Positions 16,411 to 24,406 of a stretch of 64,000 nucleotides of DNA are shown here, piece after piece. Under the pieces are notes generated by a model. It searched no databases and was not told the origin of the DNA. It saw only the letters and a list, made by a program, of their open reading frames with translations. The DNA lies in NCBI GenBank assembly GCA_963815045.1, contig CAWFET010000002.1:1491168-1555167 (forward strand). Reading direction: 5' to 3'. Made by a program: the position numbers and the translations under genes. This DNA comes from DASUPK01 sp963815045. GTDB taxonomy: Bacteria; Actinomycetota; Thermoleophilia; Solirubrobacterales; 70-9. Numbering within the stretch: position 1 is the first letter of the stretch; each line of letters begins with the position of its first letter.

Positions 16411-17226
16411 ATGCGCTGGGAGGCGGGGACAGCGGTGCTGGTGGCGCTGGCGAGCGCCGTGCTGGCGGTCGGCTGCGGGGGCGGTGGGCCGAGCGATCAG
16501 GACCAGATCAAGGGCGTCCTCGAAACCTCCTTCACCACCGCAGACCCGGTGCAGTGCGATCAGGTGACGCAGAAGGGACTGCAGAACATCGCCCCGTCCG
16601 TTGCGCAGGCGCCGGATCCCCGCAAGGCCTGCAGGGACGCCCTCGATCCCGGCTCCAGCGCGGATTCGATCCGGATCTCGGGCCTGACGGTGAACGGCGA
16701 TCACGCGACCGCAACGGTCACCCCGCAGGGTGGGTCGTTCGCGGGCGCCGCAGTCACCGTCCCGCTCGTGAAGGAGGGCGGGTGGAAGATCGACGGCCTC
16801 GACGACGTCAGGATCGTGGACCGAGACGCCTACCTGACCTCGCTCGACGAGGCCGCGAAGGACAGCTTCGGGAACGATGCACTTCGCCCACGCGACTCGC
16901 GCTGCATCACCGAGTACATACGCCGGAACGCCAGCAACGCCGAGCTCGAGCGCTCTCTGAACACCGGCGACAAGAAATATGCGTACGACGCCGCCAGGTT
17001 CTGCCTTGGCGGAGGCATCGACCTGATCGCCATCACCCAGCTGGTGGAGACCCAGCTGATCCACGAGGGAATCGATCCGGACCAGGCCAGGTGCCTGGCG
17101 GCCCTGTCCATCGCCGGTCAGAAGTCGGCGACCCTGGAGGAATTCGCGACCTCACGGAAGATTCAGCAGAGCATCGCGAACGTCATCAAGAAGGGCGCCT
17201 TCATCTGCGCCGACGCCGGCAGGTAG
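16411..17226 (+). CDS. Predicted lipoprotein with helical C-terminal domain
   Basis: 271 residues from ATG 16411. Lipobox AVGC after a hydrophobic segment predicts lipid anchoring at Cys22. The first half resembles an NTF2-like or DUF4878-like fold (QIKGVLETSFTTADPVQC, ATVTPQGGSFAGAAVTVPLV, GGWKIDGLDDVRI). The second half, about residues 155-270, is helical with four spaced Cys (SRCITEYIRR, ARFCLGGG, ARCLAALS, FICADAG) that could form two disulfides. No close family recognised. Divergent from the SCP2-like gene. Confidence 0.72.
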   Translation: MRWEAGTAVLVALASAVLAVGCGGGGPSDQDQIKGVLETSFTTADPVQCDQVTQKGLQNIAPSVAQAPDPRKACRDALDPGSSADSIRISGLTVNGDHATATVTPQGGSFAGAAVTVPLVKEGGWKIDGLDDVRIVDRDAYLTSLDEAAKDSFGNDALRPRDSRCITEYIRRNASNAELERSLNTGDKKYAYDAARFCLGGGIDLIAITQLVETQLIHEGIDPDQARCLAALSIAGQKSATLEEFATSRKIQQSIANVIKKGAFICADAGR

Positions 17227-17245
17227 CGGCTGCTTCAGCCGCGCC

Positions 17246-17923
17246 TCACCACGGGATCGGCTCACGGTTCCTGAAGAACCCGCCGGTCGGGCCGTCGTCC
17301 GGCAGGGTCGCGAGCCAGACGGCCGTGTCGGCACCTTCTTCCACCGATTTGGTCGCGCCCGAGCCGCCCATGTCGGTGCGAACCCAGCCGGGACACATCG
17401 CGTTGATCTTGATGTCCTCCTCGTCCCAGGCAAGCGTCCGGGTGAGAGCGTTGAGGGCCGCCTTGGAGACGCGGTAGGCACCCCGCCCGCCGTTCATGTC
17501 GGAGAGCTGGCCGGCTCCGCTCGAGACGTTCACGATTCGCGGCTGTGAGCTGCGATGGAGCAGCGGCAGGAAAGCCTCGATCAGGCGCCACGGCCCGAAG
17601 GTGTTGACCTCGAGGACCTCGTGGGCCCGGTCGAGGTCGTAGTCGGCCGCCCCGACCGGATCCCCGTAGACGCCCGCGTTGTTGATCAGCGCGTCGAGGT
17701 GGCCGGGGTCGGAGCCGATCACCTCCAGAGCCGCGTACACCTCGTCCTGGTCGGTGACGTCGAGCTCGATGGGAATGATCCGGTCGCCCTCCGCGACGTC
17801 ATCGGGATCCCTGGCTCCGGCGAAGACGACGAAGCCGTGGTCGGCGGCGAGCTGGCGCGCAATCTCAGCACCGATCCCGCGGCTCGCCCCGCTGACCAGC
17901 GCCACCCGCTCCTCGGAAGCCAT
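17246..17923 (-). CDS. Short-chain dehydrogenase/reductase
   Basis: 225 residues, classical SDR: nucleotide-binding SGASRGIGAEIARQL at the N-terminus, ALINNAGVYG (NNAG), IVNVSSGAGQL (active-site Ser), and Y-R-V-S-K (YxxxK) followed by PGWVRTDMGG. The GxxxGxG spacing fits an NAD(P)-dependent soluble oxidoreductase. It ends with GGFFRNREPIPW, typical of SDRs that resemble carbonyl reductase. Substrate unknown. Single gene, divergent from the following secreted-protein gene. Confidence 0.88.
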   Translation of the reverse strand: MASEERVALVSGASRGIGAEIARQLAADHGFVVFAGARDPDDVAEGDRIIPIELDVTDQDEVYAALEVIGSDPGHLDALINNAGVYGDPVGAADYDLDRAHEVLEVNTFGPWRLIEAFLPLLHRSSQPRIVNVSSGAGQLSDMNGGRGAYRVSKAALNALTRTLAWDEEDIKINAMCPGWVRTDMGGSGATKSVEEGADTAVWLATLPDDGPTGGFFRNREPIPW

Positions 17924-17961
17924 GTGTCCAGTCTAGGAAGCGGGCCACAACGGCTCTTTCC

Positions 17962-17990
17962 TTGACGCGCTGCTCCGGTACTGAGATTGT
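17962..17990 (+). promoter_or_regulatory. Candidate sigma-70-type promoter
   Basis: TTGACG at 17962-17967 and GATTGT at 17985-17990 are separated by 17 bases, the ideal spacing. They lie 43 bp upstream of the ATG at 18034, within the gap between divergent genes. The -35 box is near-consensus, the -10 box is weak (three of six), so this is a moderate call. Confidence 0.4.
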
Positions 17991-18033
17991 GATTCGCGGC
18001 ACAACCTGGATTCTTCAAACCTGGAGGTTTCGC

Positions 18034-18513
18034 ATGGACACGTCGAGGAAGTGGCTCTCTCCGCCAATGCTGATGGCGACGGCGGCAATGATGGTTGCGC
18101 TCGCAGCGATGATCGTGGCGCTGGCGGGTACGGCGGGAGCTGGGCCGCTGGCCTCGAGCAGCAAACTCAACAAGTCGGAGAAGAAGCAGGTGAAGCGGAT
18201 CGTCTCGAGTCAGCTCAAGAAGCTGACCTTCTCGACCGAGACCCAGCCTGTGTCGATCCCAGCCGGTGGCAACGGCAGCATCTCCGCCAGCTGCCTGGGT
18301 GAGAAGGTCGTGGCCGGCGGAGGAGGGCCGCAGTTCTTCCCGCCGACCCATCCGGACAACTTCAACATGCAGCTGAGGAGCTCGGCCCCGATGGTTGCAG
18401 GGCGCTCGGCTGGGGACGGGGAGCTGCCCGACGCCTGGCGGGCGGTGTTCCACAACAGCGGACCGACGGAAGCCTTTGGTACGGCCTACGCCATCTGCGA
18501 GAACATCCCGTAA
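18034..18513 (+). CDS. Small exported protein of unknown function
   Basis: 159 residues from ATG 18034, with GGAGG seven bases upstream. An N-terminal membrane segment (MMVALAAMIVALAGTAGAG) is either a signal peptide or an anchor, followed by a lysine-rich linker (KLNKSEKKQVKRIVSSQLKK) and a beta-rich domain (QPVSIPAGGNGSISASC...FGTAYAICEN) holding two Cys. The linker-plus-beta layout recurs in the protein at 60888-61484. No catalytic motif. Convergent with mcd (18-bp gap). Confidence 0.7.
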   Translation: MDTSRKWLSPPMLMATAAMMVALAAMIVALAGTAGAGPLASSSKLNKSEKKQVKRIVSSQLKKLTFSTETQPVSIPAGGNGSISASCLGEKVVAGGGGPQFFPPTHPDNFNMQLRSSAPMVAGRSAGDGELPDAWRAVFHNSGPTEAFGTAYAICENIP

Positions 18514-18531
18514 GCAAGGGGGCCGCTGGGG

Positions 18532-19761
18532 CTAGATCTTGTTCCGCTCCAGCAGCTTCTTCCCGATGACCATCCGCTGGATCTCGGAGGTGCCCTCGCC
18601 GATCAGGAGCAGCGGCGCGTCTCGGTAGAGGCGCTCGATCTCGTACTCCTTGGAGTAGCCATAGCCGCCGTGAATCCGGAAGGAATCCTCGACGCACTCC
18701 TTGCCGGTCTCCGAGGCGATCAGCTTCGCCATCCCGGCCTCCAGGTCTGAGCGCTCGCCGGCGTCCTTCATCCTCGCGGCCTTGCGCGTGACCAGGCGGG
18801 CGGCCTCGATCTTGGTGGCCATGTCGGCGAGCTTGAAGAGGATCGCCTGGTGCTGGGCGATCGGCTTGCCGAACGTCTTGCGCTCCTGCGAGTACTTGAG
18901 AGCCAGCTCCAGCGCGCGCTGGGCGATGCCGACACCGCGCGCGGCGACGTTGACGCGGCCGACCTCGAGCGCATCCATCATCTGAGAGAAGCCCTTGCCG
19001 AGCCCGGCCTCCTCTCCGCCGAGGATCCGATCCGGCGGGCACTTGTAGCCCGAGTAGACGAGCTCGGTGGACTCGACGCCCTTGTAGCCCATCTTCTTGA
19101 TCTTCGGGGGGATCTCCAGGCCGGCGAAGTCGCCCTCGTTCTTGTCCTTCCAGGGCTCCTTCTCGGTGATGAAGCAGGTCATCCCCTTGTAGGGCGGGTC
19201 GGCCTTCGGGTCGTTCTTCATCAGGACGAAGACGACGCTCGAGCCGAGTCCGTTGGTGACCCACATCTTCTGGCCCTCGAGGATCCAGTTGCCGTCGTCG
19301 TCCTTGGTCGCCGTCGCCTTGATCCCCTGGACGTCGGAGCCGACCTCGGGCTCAGAGAGCGAGAAGGCGGCGCGGATCTCGCCGGTCGCCATCTTCGGCA
19401 GGAAGTACTGCTTCTGGTCGTCTGTGCCGAACTTCATCAGCAGGTAGGAGCCGATGAAGTGGGTGTTGACGACACCGGAGATCGAGATCCAGCCGCGCGA
19501 GAGCTCCTCGACGATCATCGCGTAGGTCGTCAGGTCGAGGCCCATGCCGTCGTACTCCTCGGGGATCGTCACCCCGAAGAGCCCGAGCTCCTTCATCTGC
19601 TCGACGATCGCCTCGGGGAACTTGTCCTCGTGATCGAACTCCTCGGCGTTGGGGATGATCTCCTTGTCGACGAAGTCCCGGACCATCTCGACGATGGCCT
19701 TCTGCTCGTCGGTCATCTCCTGGAAGTTGGTGCTCTCCTGCTGCTCGGTTGCGACGGCCAT
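18532..19761 (-). CDS. mcd: Acyl-CoA dehydrogenase, probable (2S)-methylsuccinyl-CoA dehydrogenase (EMC pathway)
   Basis: FAD enzyme that would oxidise methylsuccinyl-CoA to mesaconyl-CoA, feeding the mesaconyl-CoA hydratase encoded 4 kb away. 409 residues with the full acyl-CoA dehydrogenase fold: RDFVDKEIIPNAEEFDHED, GLFGVTIPEEYDGMGLD, AFSLSEPEVGSDVQGIKA, KMWVTNGLGSSVVFVLM, RKTFGKPIAQHQAIL, IHGGYGYSKEYEIERLYRDA (catalytic Glu region). It matches the short actinobacterial EMC-cluster form; the proteobacterial enzyme has a longer N-terminus. ATG 19761. Substrate rests on context and motif resemblance; a generic short-chain acyl-CoA dehydrogenase is the alternative. Confidence 0.82.
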   Translation of the reverse strand: MAVATEQQESTNFQEMTDEQKAIVEMVRDFVDKEIIPNAEEFDHEDKFPEAIVEQMKELGLFGVTIPEEYDGMGLDLTTYAMIVEELSRGWISISGVVNTHFIGSYLLMKFGTDDQKQYFLPKMATGEIRAAFSLSEPEVGSDVQGIKATATKDDDGNWILEGQKMWVTNGLGSSVVFVLMKNDPKADPPYKGMTCFITEKEPWKDKNEGDFAGLEIPPKIKKMGYKGVESTELVYSGYKCPPDRILGGEEAGLGKGFSQMMDALEVGRVNVAARGVGIAQRALELALKYSQERKTFGKPIAQHQAILFKLADMATKIEAARLVTRKAARMKDAGERSDLEAGMAKLIASETGKECVEDSFRIHGGYGYSKEYEIERLYRDAPLLLIGEGTSEIQRMVIGKKLLERNKI

Positions 19762-19838
19762 TGGCTCCTCTGAAGTCGTGTTTGCGCAGCCAAGGATAGG
19801 ACGACGCCCACGGAGGGCGCGTTACCCTCGCCCGGCAG

Positions 19839-20279
19839 GTGCCCGGAACCGATGACACCGCCGCTCTATTCGAGGAGGTGACCGCTGAGCTCGAGCTCGG
19901 CGCCGGAACGGTCCTCGAGGGCGAGCAGATGGTTGACCTGATCGAGGAGCTGCTGCGCGAGCGGGCCCACCCGGAGTACGAGACGGTGATGGTGCCCGTG
20001 GAGGGGCCGACGCTCAACTACCACGGGGTCGCGGGCTTCAGGGAGGCGCTGGCCGACTGGCTGAGTCCGTGGGAGGACTTCCGCTTCGAGATCGAGGAGC
20101 TCCTGCCGGTCGACGACATGATCGTGATGATGGTTCGTCAGACCGGGACCACCAAGCACGGCGGGGTCGAGATCACGACGGAGAGCGGGACCGTCTGGTG
20201 GGTTCAGGATGCGCAGATCCGGCGCGCGAGCTTCTACCTCGATCGCCAGGCGGCCCGCAAGGTCGCGGGCATCGTTTGA
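19839..20279 (+). CDS. SnoaL/NTF2-like protein
   Basis: 146 residues from GTG 19839 (the nearby ATG is out of frame). The C-terminal 110 residues fit an NTF2-like cone fold: LLRERAHPEYETVMVPVEG, FREALADWLSPWEDFRFEIE, ELLPVDDMIVMMVRQTGTTK, SGTVWWVQDAQIRRASFYLD. This fold covers SnoaL-type enzymes and non-enzymatic ligand binders; no catalytic residue is assignable. Divergent from mcd with a 77-bp gap. Confidence 0.7.
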   Translation: MPGTDDTAALFEEVTAELELGAGTVLEGEQMVDLIEELLRERAHPEYETVMVPVEGPTLNYHGVAGFREALADWLSPWEDFRFEIEELLPVDDMIVMMVRQTGTTKHGGVEITTESGTVWWVQDAQIRRASFYLDRQAARKVAGIV

Positions 20280-20352
20280 CCCAAAGCGCCTCGGCTTGTA
20301 CACCTTGTAACTAAAGGCACGAGGGGGGTTGCCAATTTGGCCTGATCGGCCG

Positions 20353-22908
20353 ATGAGAGTGGAGAGGATGTCGACAGCGCCGACAACCGGGGGGGCGCGT
20401 TCGCCCACCGCTTGGACCCTGATCCGGCCGCTCCCCGCCTGGGCTTGGATCCTGGTCGGCGTGACCCTCGCCGTCCTCGTAGTTGAGTGCGTGGTCGAGG
20501 CCGGCGCATTCGGGTACGGCCAGCGTGCGCTGAACCTCGAAAGCGTCACCTACCTCTCGCTGATGTGGGCCGCCGGCATCTTCGGGCTTGCGGGGGCTTG
20601 GGTGCGGCGGGATCTCGGGGGCTGGGGGCTGATCGCCTTCGGACTGATCGCCACCGCGATCGCGGACACCTACTTCCAGTTCTACGTCGATCCGGTGGCG
20701 GGCCCCTACCCGTCGGTCGCCGACTACCTCTACTTCAGCTCCTATGTCCTCATCGTCCTCGGATTGAGGAATCTATGGCGCCGCACCCGCCACGGCGGGA
20801 CGCCGTTCTACGCCCTGCTCACTCCCCTGCTCGGCGCGGCGACGCTGTGGTGGTGGATCACCCTCAACCCTGTCACCGGAACGCTGGAGGGCACGACCGC
20901 GGCTCGCCTGACGACCGTCGCCTATCCGGCCCTGGACCTGCTGCTGATCTGCTCAGTGCTCGTCGCCCTTGCGACGGTCGGCTGGCGCTCCGGCCGACCG
21001 CTGGCGCTGCTGGCCGCGGGCGCGGCGTTCTACGGCATCGCCGACTCCGTCTACGCGGCGCAGGTCGCCGCCGGCTCCGTTCCCGACCTGACCCTGATCA
21101 ACGCCCTCTGGCCGATCGCCTCGCTGCTGATGGCCGTGGCCGCGTGGGTTCCCGACCGCCAAGACGTCTCCGGCGAGCCAAGCGAGAACCGGCTCGAGCT
21201 CTTCTTCGCGCTCGCCGCGATCGCGATCGCGCTGGTCGTCCTCGTCTGGGATCACTACAAGCGGTTCAACGGGGTCACGGTGTTCCTCGCCCTGCTGACG
21301 CTCACGGCGGCGGCGATCAGGCTCGTCCTCCTCTACCAGGAGGCGGTCAGAGCCCGCCGTAAGGCGCTCGACGCGGAGCGCCGGCGTGGCTGGATAGAGG
21401 GACTGCACGCGAGCTCCATGGCGGCTGCGCTCGATTGCGTGATCACCGTCGACGGGAAAAACAAGGTCCTCAGCTGGAACCCGGCGGCCACCCGGACCTT
21501 CGGCTACCGCGCCGAGGATGCGGTCGGGCAGAACGTCGCCGACCTGGTCGTGCCGGACTCCCGCCGAGACGAGTACGACCGGACGTTCGAACGCCTGATC
21601 ACCGGCGAGAATCTGGAGCGGATCGGCAAGCGCTTCGAATGGGTCGCCCGGCGCTCGGACGGCTCCGAGATCCCGATCGAGATGGCGTTCACAAGAACAG
21701 ACGGCGACTCCCCGACCTACACCTCGGTCATTCGCGACATCACGGAGCGCAGGCGCCGTGATGAAGAGCGCGAGCGGCTCGCCAGGATGGTGATGTCGTC
21801 CGAGGATGCGATGGTCTCCACATCGCTCGACGACAAGATCATCGCCTGGAATCCCGCCGCAGAGCACATCTACGGATACAGCGCGGACGAGATCGTGGGC
21901 AAGAGCAAGCTGCTGATCGTTCCGGAGAACCGGCGCCAGGAGCTCGAACAAGTTGCGGAGGTCGTGCTTCGGGGCGAGTCGACGACGATCGAGACCGAGC
22001 GGCTCCGCAGGGACGGCGAGGTGATCGACGTCCTGCTCCAGGTCTTCCCGCTCCGTGACGACGACGGCGTTGTGACGGGCTACTCCAGCGTCTCGAGGGA
22101 CATCACCGACCGGCGGAAGCGGGAGGCCGAGGCCCGACGCAACCGCGAGCGAGATGCCTGGCGGCACGAGATCGAGGAGGCGCTCGGGCACGACCGCTTC
22201 GAGTTCGAGCGCCAGCCGGTGCTCGACCTGAGCTCCGGCCGCATCACCCACCATGAGCTGCTCATCCGCCTGCGCCTGGCGGACGAGCTCGTGCCACCCG
22301 GGCGATTCCTGCCGCACGCCGAGGGAACCCCGTTGATGAGGCGGATCGATCGTTGGGCGATCCGCCGCGGAATCGAGCTCGCCGCCGAGCGGCCCGTCGC
22401 CATCAACCTTTCGGCGACGAGCCTCGGCGACCCGGGCATCGTCTCCGCCGTGGAGAAGGCATTGCGCGAGGCCGGGGCCGGGGCCGAGAACGTCAGCTTC
22501 GAGATCACCGAAACGGCGGCCGCCGAGGACCTGGACGCCGCCCGCTCGCTGGTCGAGGCGCTCAGGGGCCTCGGCTGCTCGGTCGAGCTCGACGACTTCG
22601 GGACGGGCTACGGATCGTTCACCTATCTCGCCCGCCTCCCGGTCAACACGCTGAAGATCGACATGTCGTTCATCCGCGAGCTGGCGAACAGTCCCGAGGA
22701 CCTGCGTGTGGTGCGCTCGATCGTCGCGGTGGCGCAGAACTTCGGGCTGACCACGATCGCCGAGGGCGTGGAGAACGTGGACACCCTCAACCTGCTGCGG
22801 GGAGTCGAGGTCGACCAGGTCCAGGGCTATCTGATCGGCCGCCCCCAGAGCGACTGGATGGTGGAGGCCGATCTGGAGCTGGACCGCAGGCCGGCCGGCG
22901 CCGGATGA
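20353..22908 (+). CDS. Membrane-bound PAS-PAS-EAL cyclic-di-GMP phosphodiesterase
   Basis: About 851 residues. Roughly eight hydrophobic segments occupy residues 20-310, then two PAS domains (AALDCVITVDGKNKVLSWNP and DAMVSTSLDDKIIAWNPAAE, each ending in an IT(E/D)RR linker) and a C-terminal EAL domain from about residue 610. EAL signature residues appear present: HHELLIRLRL in place of EAL/EVL, INLSATS, EITETAA, ELDDFGTGYGSFTYL, LKIDMSFI, EGVEN, QGYLIGRP. No GGDEF domain, so it should degrade rather than make c-di-GMP. ATG 20353 preferred; ATG 20368, preceded by GGAGAGG, is the alternative. Overlaps the next gene by four bases. Confidence 0.88.
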   Translation: MRVERMSTAPTTGGARSPTAWTLIRPLPAWAWILVGVTLAVLVVECVVEAGAFGYGQRALNLESVTYLSLMWAAGIFGLAGAWVRRDLGGWGLIAFGLIATAIADTYFQFYVDPVAGPYPSVADYLYFSSYVLIVLGLRNLWRRTRHGGTPFYALLTPLLGAATLWWWITLNPVTGTLEGTTAARLTTVAYPALDLLLICSVLVALATVGWRSGRPLALLAAGAAFYGIADSVYAAQVAAGSVPDLTLINALWPIASLLMAVAAWVPDRQDVSGEPSENRLELFFALAAIAIALVVLVWDHYKRFNGVTVFLALLTLTAAAIRLVLLYQEAVRARRKALDAERRRGWIEGLHASSMAAALDCVITVDGKNKVLSWNPAATRTFGYRAEDAVGQNVADLVVPDSRRDEYDRTFERLITGENLERIGKRFEWVARRSDGSEIPIEMAFTRTDGDSPTYTSVIRDITERRRRDEERERLARMVMSSEDAMVSTSLDDKIIAWNPAAEHIYGYSADEIVGKSKLLIVPENRRQELEQVAEVVLRGESTTIETERLRRDGEVIDVLLQVFPLRDDDGVVTGYSSVSRDITDRRKREAEARRNRERDAWRHEIEEALGHDRFEFERQPVLDLSSGRITHHELLIRLRLADELVPPGRFLPHAEGTPLMRRIDRWAIRRGIELAAERPVAINLSATSLGDPGIVSAVEKALREAGAGAENVSFEITETAAAEDLDAARSLVEALRGLGCSVELDDFGTGYGSFTYLARLPVNTLKIDMSFIRELANSPEDLRVVRSIVAVAQNFGLTTIAEGVENVDTLNLLRGVEVDQVQGYLIGRPQSDWMVEADLELDRRPAGAG

Positions 22909-23318
22909 CGGATCGCGAGCAGATCGTTGGCCGTGCGATCGAGGCGCTCAACGAGAGCGACTGGGAGGCGCTCACGGACTGCATTCACCCCGACATGAGG
23001 CTCTCGCAGCCGGTTCCTGACGTCGGGCAGGCCCATTACGAGAGCTATCCCGGGATCTACCACGGCCGGCGCGAGGCGGTCGACCTCCTGCGCCAGTTCG
23101 CGCAGCGGGCCGAGGGGGTCGAGATCGATCTGCGCCAAGCGGAGGAGATCGGCGACGAGGGCCTTCTCTACGAGTTCGTCTGGCTGATCGGGCCCGAGGA
23201 GCGGCGCTCCGCGCAGCTCGCCTGGGGCCTGAGCCGCTTCAAGGACGGCAAGGTCCTCTCGAGCTCGATCTTCGCGACTGAGGACGCCGCGCGCTCAGCG
23301 ATCGCGCGCGGCGCCTGA
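22905..23318 (+). CDS. SnoaL-like NTF2-fold protein coupled to EAL gene
   Basis: 137 residues from ATG 22905 in a 4-bp ATGA overlap with the EAL protein stop. Sequence fits an NTF2-like fold: IVGRAIEALNESDWEALTD, HPDMRLSQPVPDVGQ, GRREAVDLLRQFAQRAEGVE, FKDGKVLSSSIFAT. No Asp/His catalytic pair is obvious. The coupling suggests a role linked to the c-di-GMP protein, perhaps as a small ligand sensor, but this is inference. Confidence 0.72.
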   Translation: MTDREQIVGRAIEALNESDWEALTDCIHPDMRLSQPVPDVGQAHYESYPGIYHGRREAVDLLRQFAQRAEGVEIDLRQAEEIGDEGLLYEFVWLIGPEERRSAQLAWGLSRFKDGKVLSSSIFATEDAARSAIARGA

Positions 23319-23324
23319 GGCGGG

Positions 23325-23837
23325 TTACTCCTCGGCGAGGATGCCGTAGAGCTTGCGGCGGGCGTCCTTGAGGATCTCCGCCGCCTTCGTCAGCTGCTCC
23401 TCGTTGTCGGCGCGGGCGAGTTGCTTCGCCGCTCCCATCAGCTTGAAGAGCTCCTTGCGGGCCTCGAATCGGGGCGAGTCCTCGTCGCCCTCCTCCCAGG
23501 GCTGCTGGCCTTCGGTTCGCTCGGGAGCGGCCTCCTTGCCGGCGTCCGTGAGCGAGTAGACCTTGCGGCCATCGACCTCATCGGCCGTGGCCAGTCCCTC
23601 GTCCTCCAGCAGTTGGAGCGTCGGGTAGATCGAGCCGGCGCTCGGGCGCCAGCGGCCACCGGTGCGCTCCTCGAGCTCGGTGATCAGCTCGTAGCCGTGC
23701 ATGGGCCTGTCGTCGAGCAGCGCCAGGATGGCGCTGCGGACATCCCCGCGACGGACGCGATGGCGCCCCCGGCCATGGCCGCGACCGTGGCTCATCCCGT
23801 GCCGCCCATATCCGCGGCGGCTTCTCTGTCTGTGCAT
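23325..23837 (-). CDS. PadR-family transcriptional regulator with basic His/Gly-rich N-terminus
   Basis: 170 residues. The first 30 residues are rich in Arg, Gly and His (SHGRGHGRGRHR), like metal-responsive PadR proteins such as E. coli YqjI. Then the PadR winged helix: AILALLDDRPMHGYELI, GRWRPSAGSIYPTLQLLEDEGL, DGRKVYSLTDAGKE. A C-terminal helical region (about residues 125-170) would dimerise. ATG 23837. A CGATATATCG palindrome 35 bp upstream is a likely autoregulatory site. No obvious target gene other than itself. Confidence 0.87.
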   Translation of the reverse strand: MHRQRSRRGYGRHGMSHGRGHGRGRHRVRRGDVRSAILALLDDRPMHGYELITELEERTGGRWRPSAGSIYPTLQLLEDEGLATADEVDGRKVYSLTDAGKEAAPERTEGQQPWEEGDEDSPRFEARKELFKLMGAAKQLARADNEEQLTKAAEILKDARRKLYGILAEE

Positions 23838-23872
23838 TCGCGTTGTTCCTTTCGATCAATCATGAACTAACG

Positions 23873-23882
23873 CGATATATCG
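23873..23882. promoter_or_regulatory. CGATATATCG palindrome, candidate PadR operator
   Basis: A 10-bp perfect palindrome, AT-rich in an otherwise GC-rich sequence, lies between the divergently placed end of the GNAT gene (23904) and the PadR start (23837). PadR regulators commonly bind AT-rich dyads in front of their own gene. Short, so moderate confidence. Confidence 0.45.
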
Positions 23883-23903
23883 TAACAGCTCGCTATCTCC
23901 CGC

Positions 23904-24350
23904 TCACAAATCCCAGCCGAAGAGCAGCGAGCGCTGATCGGGCTCCTCCCGCTCGTAGAAGCGGTGGGCGTCGGCGCGCGACTCGGCGCTGCTCAGAGAC
24001 AGATGGCTGGCGCCACGCTCCCGCGCCCACTCCTTGGCGGCGTCGAGCAGTCCCTTCCCCACCCCCTGCGAGCGGTGCTGGGGGCTGACCGCGAGGTCCT
24101 CGACCCAGCAGCGCGGGCCGAAACGCACCGAGTTCAGCTCCAGATAGGCCGTGCAGAGGCCAAGGAGCTCGCCACGATGCTCAGCCACCAACACGGTCGA
24201 GTCCTCATCCGCGATCGCCGCTGCAATCGCGTCCCGCGCACGATTCGGATCCCAGCGTGCTGGCACCGACCCTGGCGGCGCGAACAGCCACTCGTACATG
24301 CCGAGCACCCGCTCGACCTCCCCCGGCACGGCCTCGCGAACCTTCGCCAT
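23904..24350 (-). CDS. GNAT-family N-acetyltransferase
   Basis: 148 residues. GNAT motif A is clear: WVEDLAVSPQHRSQGVGKG (Q/RxxGxG/A acetyl-CoA pyrophosphate loop), preceded by ELLGLCTAYLELNSVRFG and followed by GASHLSLSSAESRADAHRFYER (motif B). Substrate unknown. ATG 24350. Divergent from mcl1 and tail-to-head with PadR. Confidence 0.85.
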   Translation of the reverse strand: MAKVREAVPGEVERVLGMYEWLFAPPGSVPARWDPNRARDAIAAAIADEDSTVLVAEHRGELLGLCTAYLELNSVRFGPRCWVEDLAVSPQHRSQGVGKGLLDAAKEWARERGASHLSLSSAESRADAHRFYEREEPDQRSLLFGWDL

Positions 24351-24406
24351 CGCCGCAGGCTATCCCGCTGAGCCGCTGATCAAGCCTTCTAGGTAGCGTT
24401 CGGGGC

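Noticed and set aside
20280..20352. c-di-GMP riboswitch ahead of the EAL gene
   Set aside because: The 73-bp gap has a weak CCTCG/CGAGG pairing but lacks the conserved GEMM core sequence.
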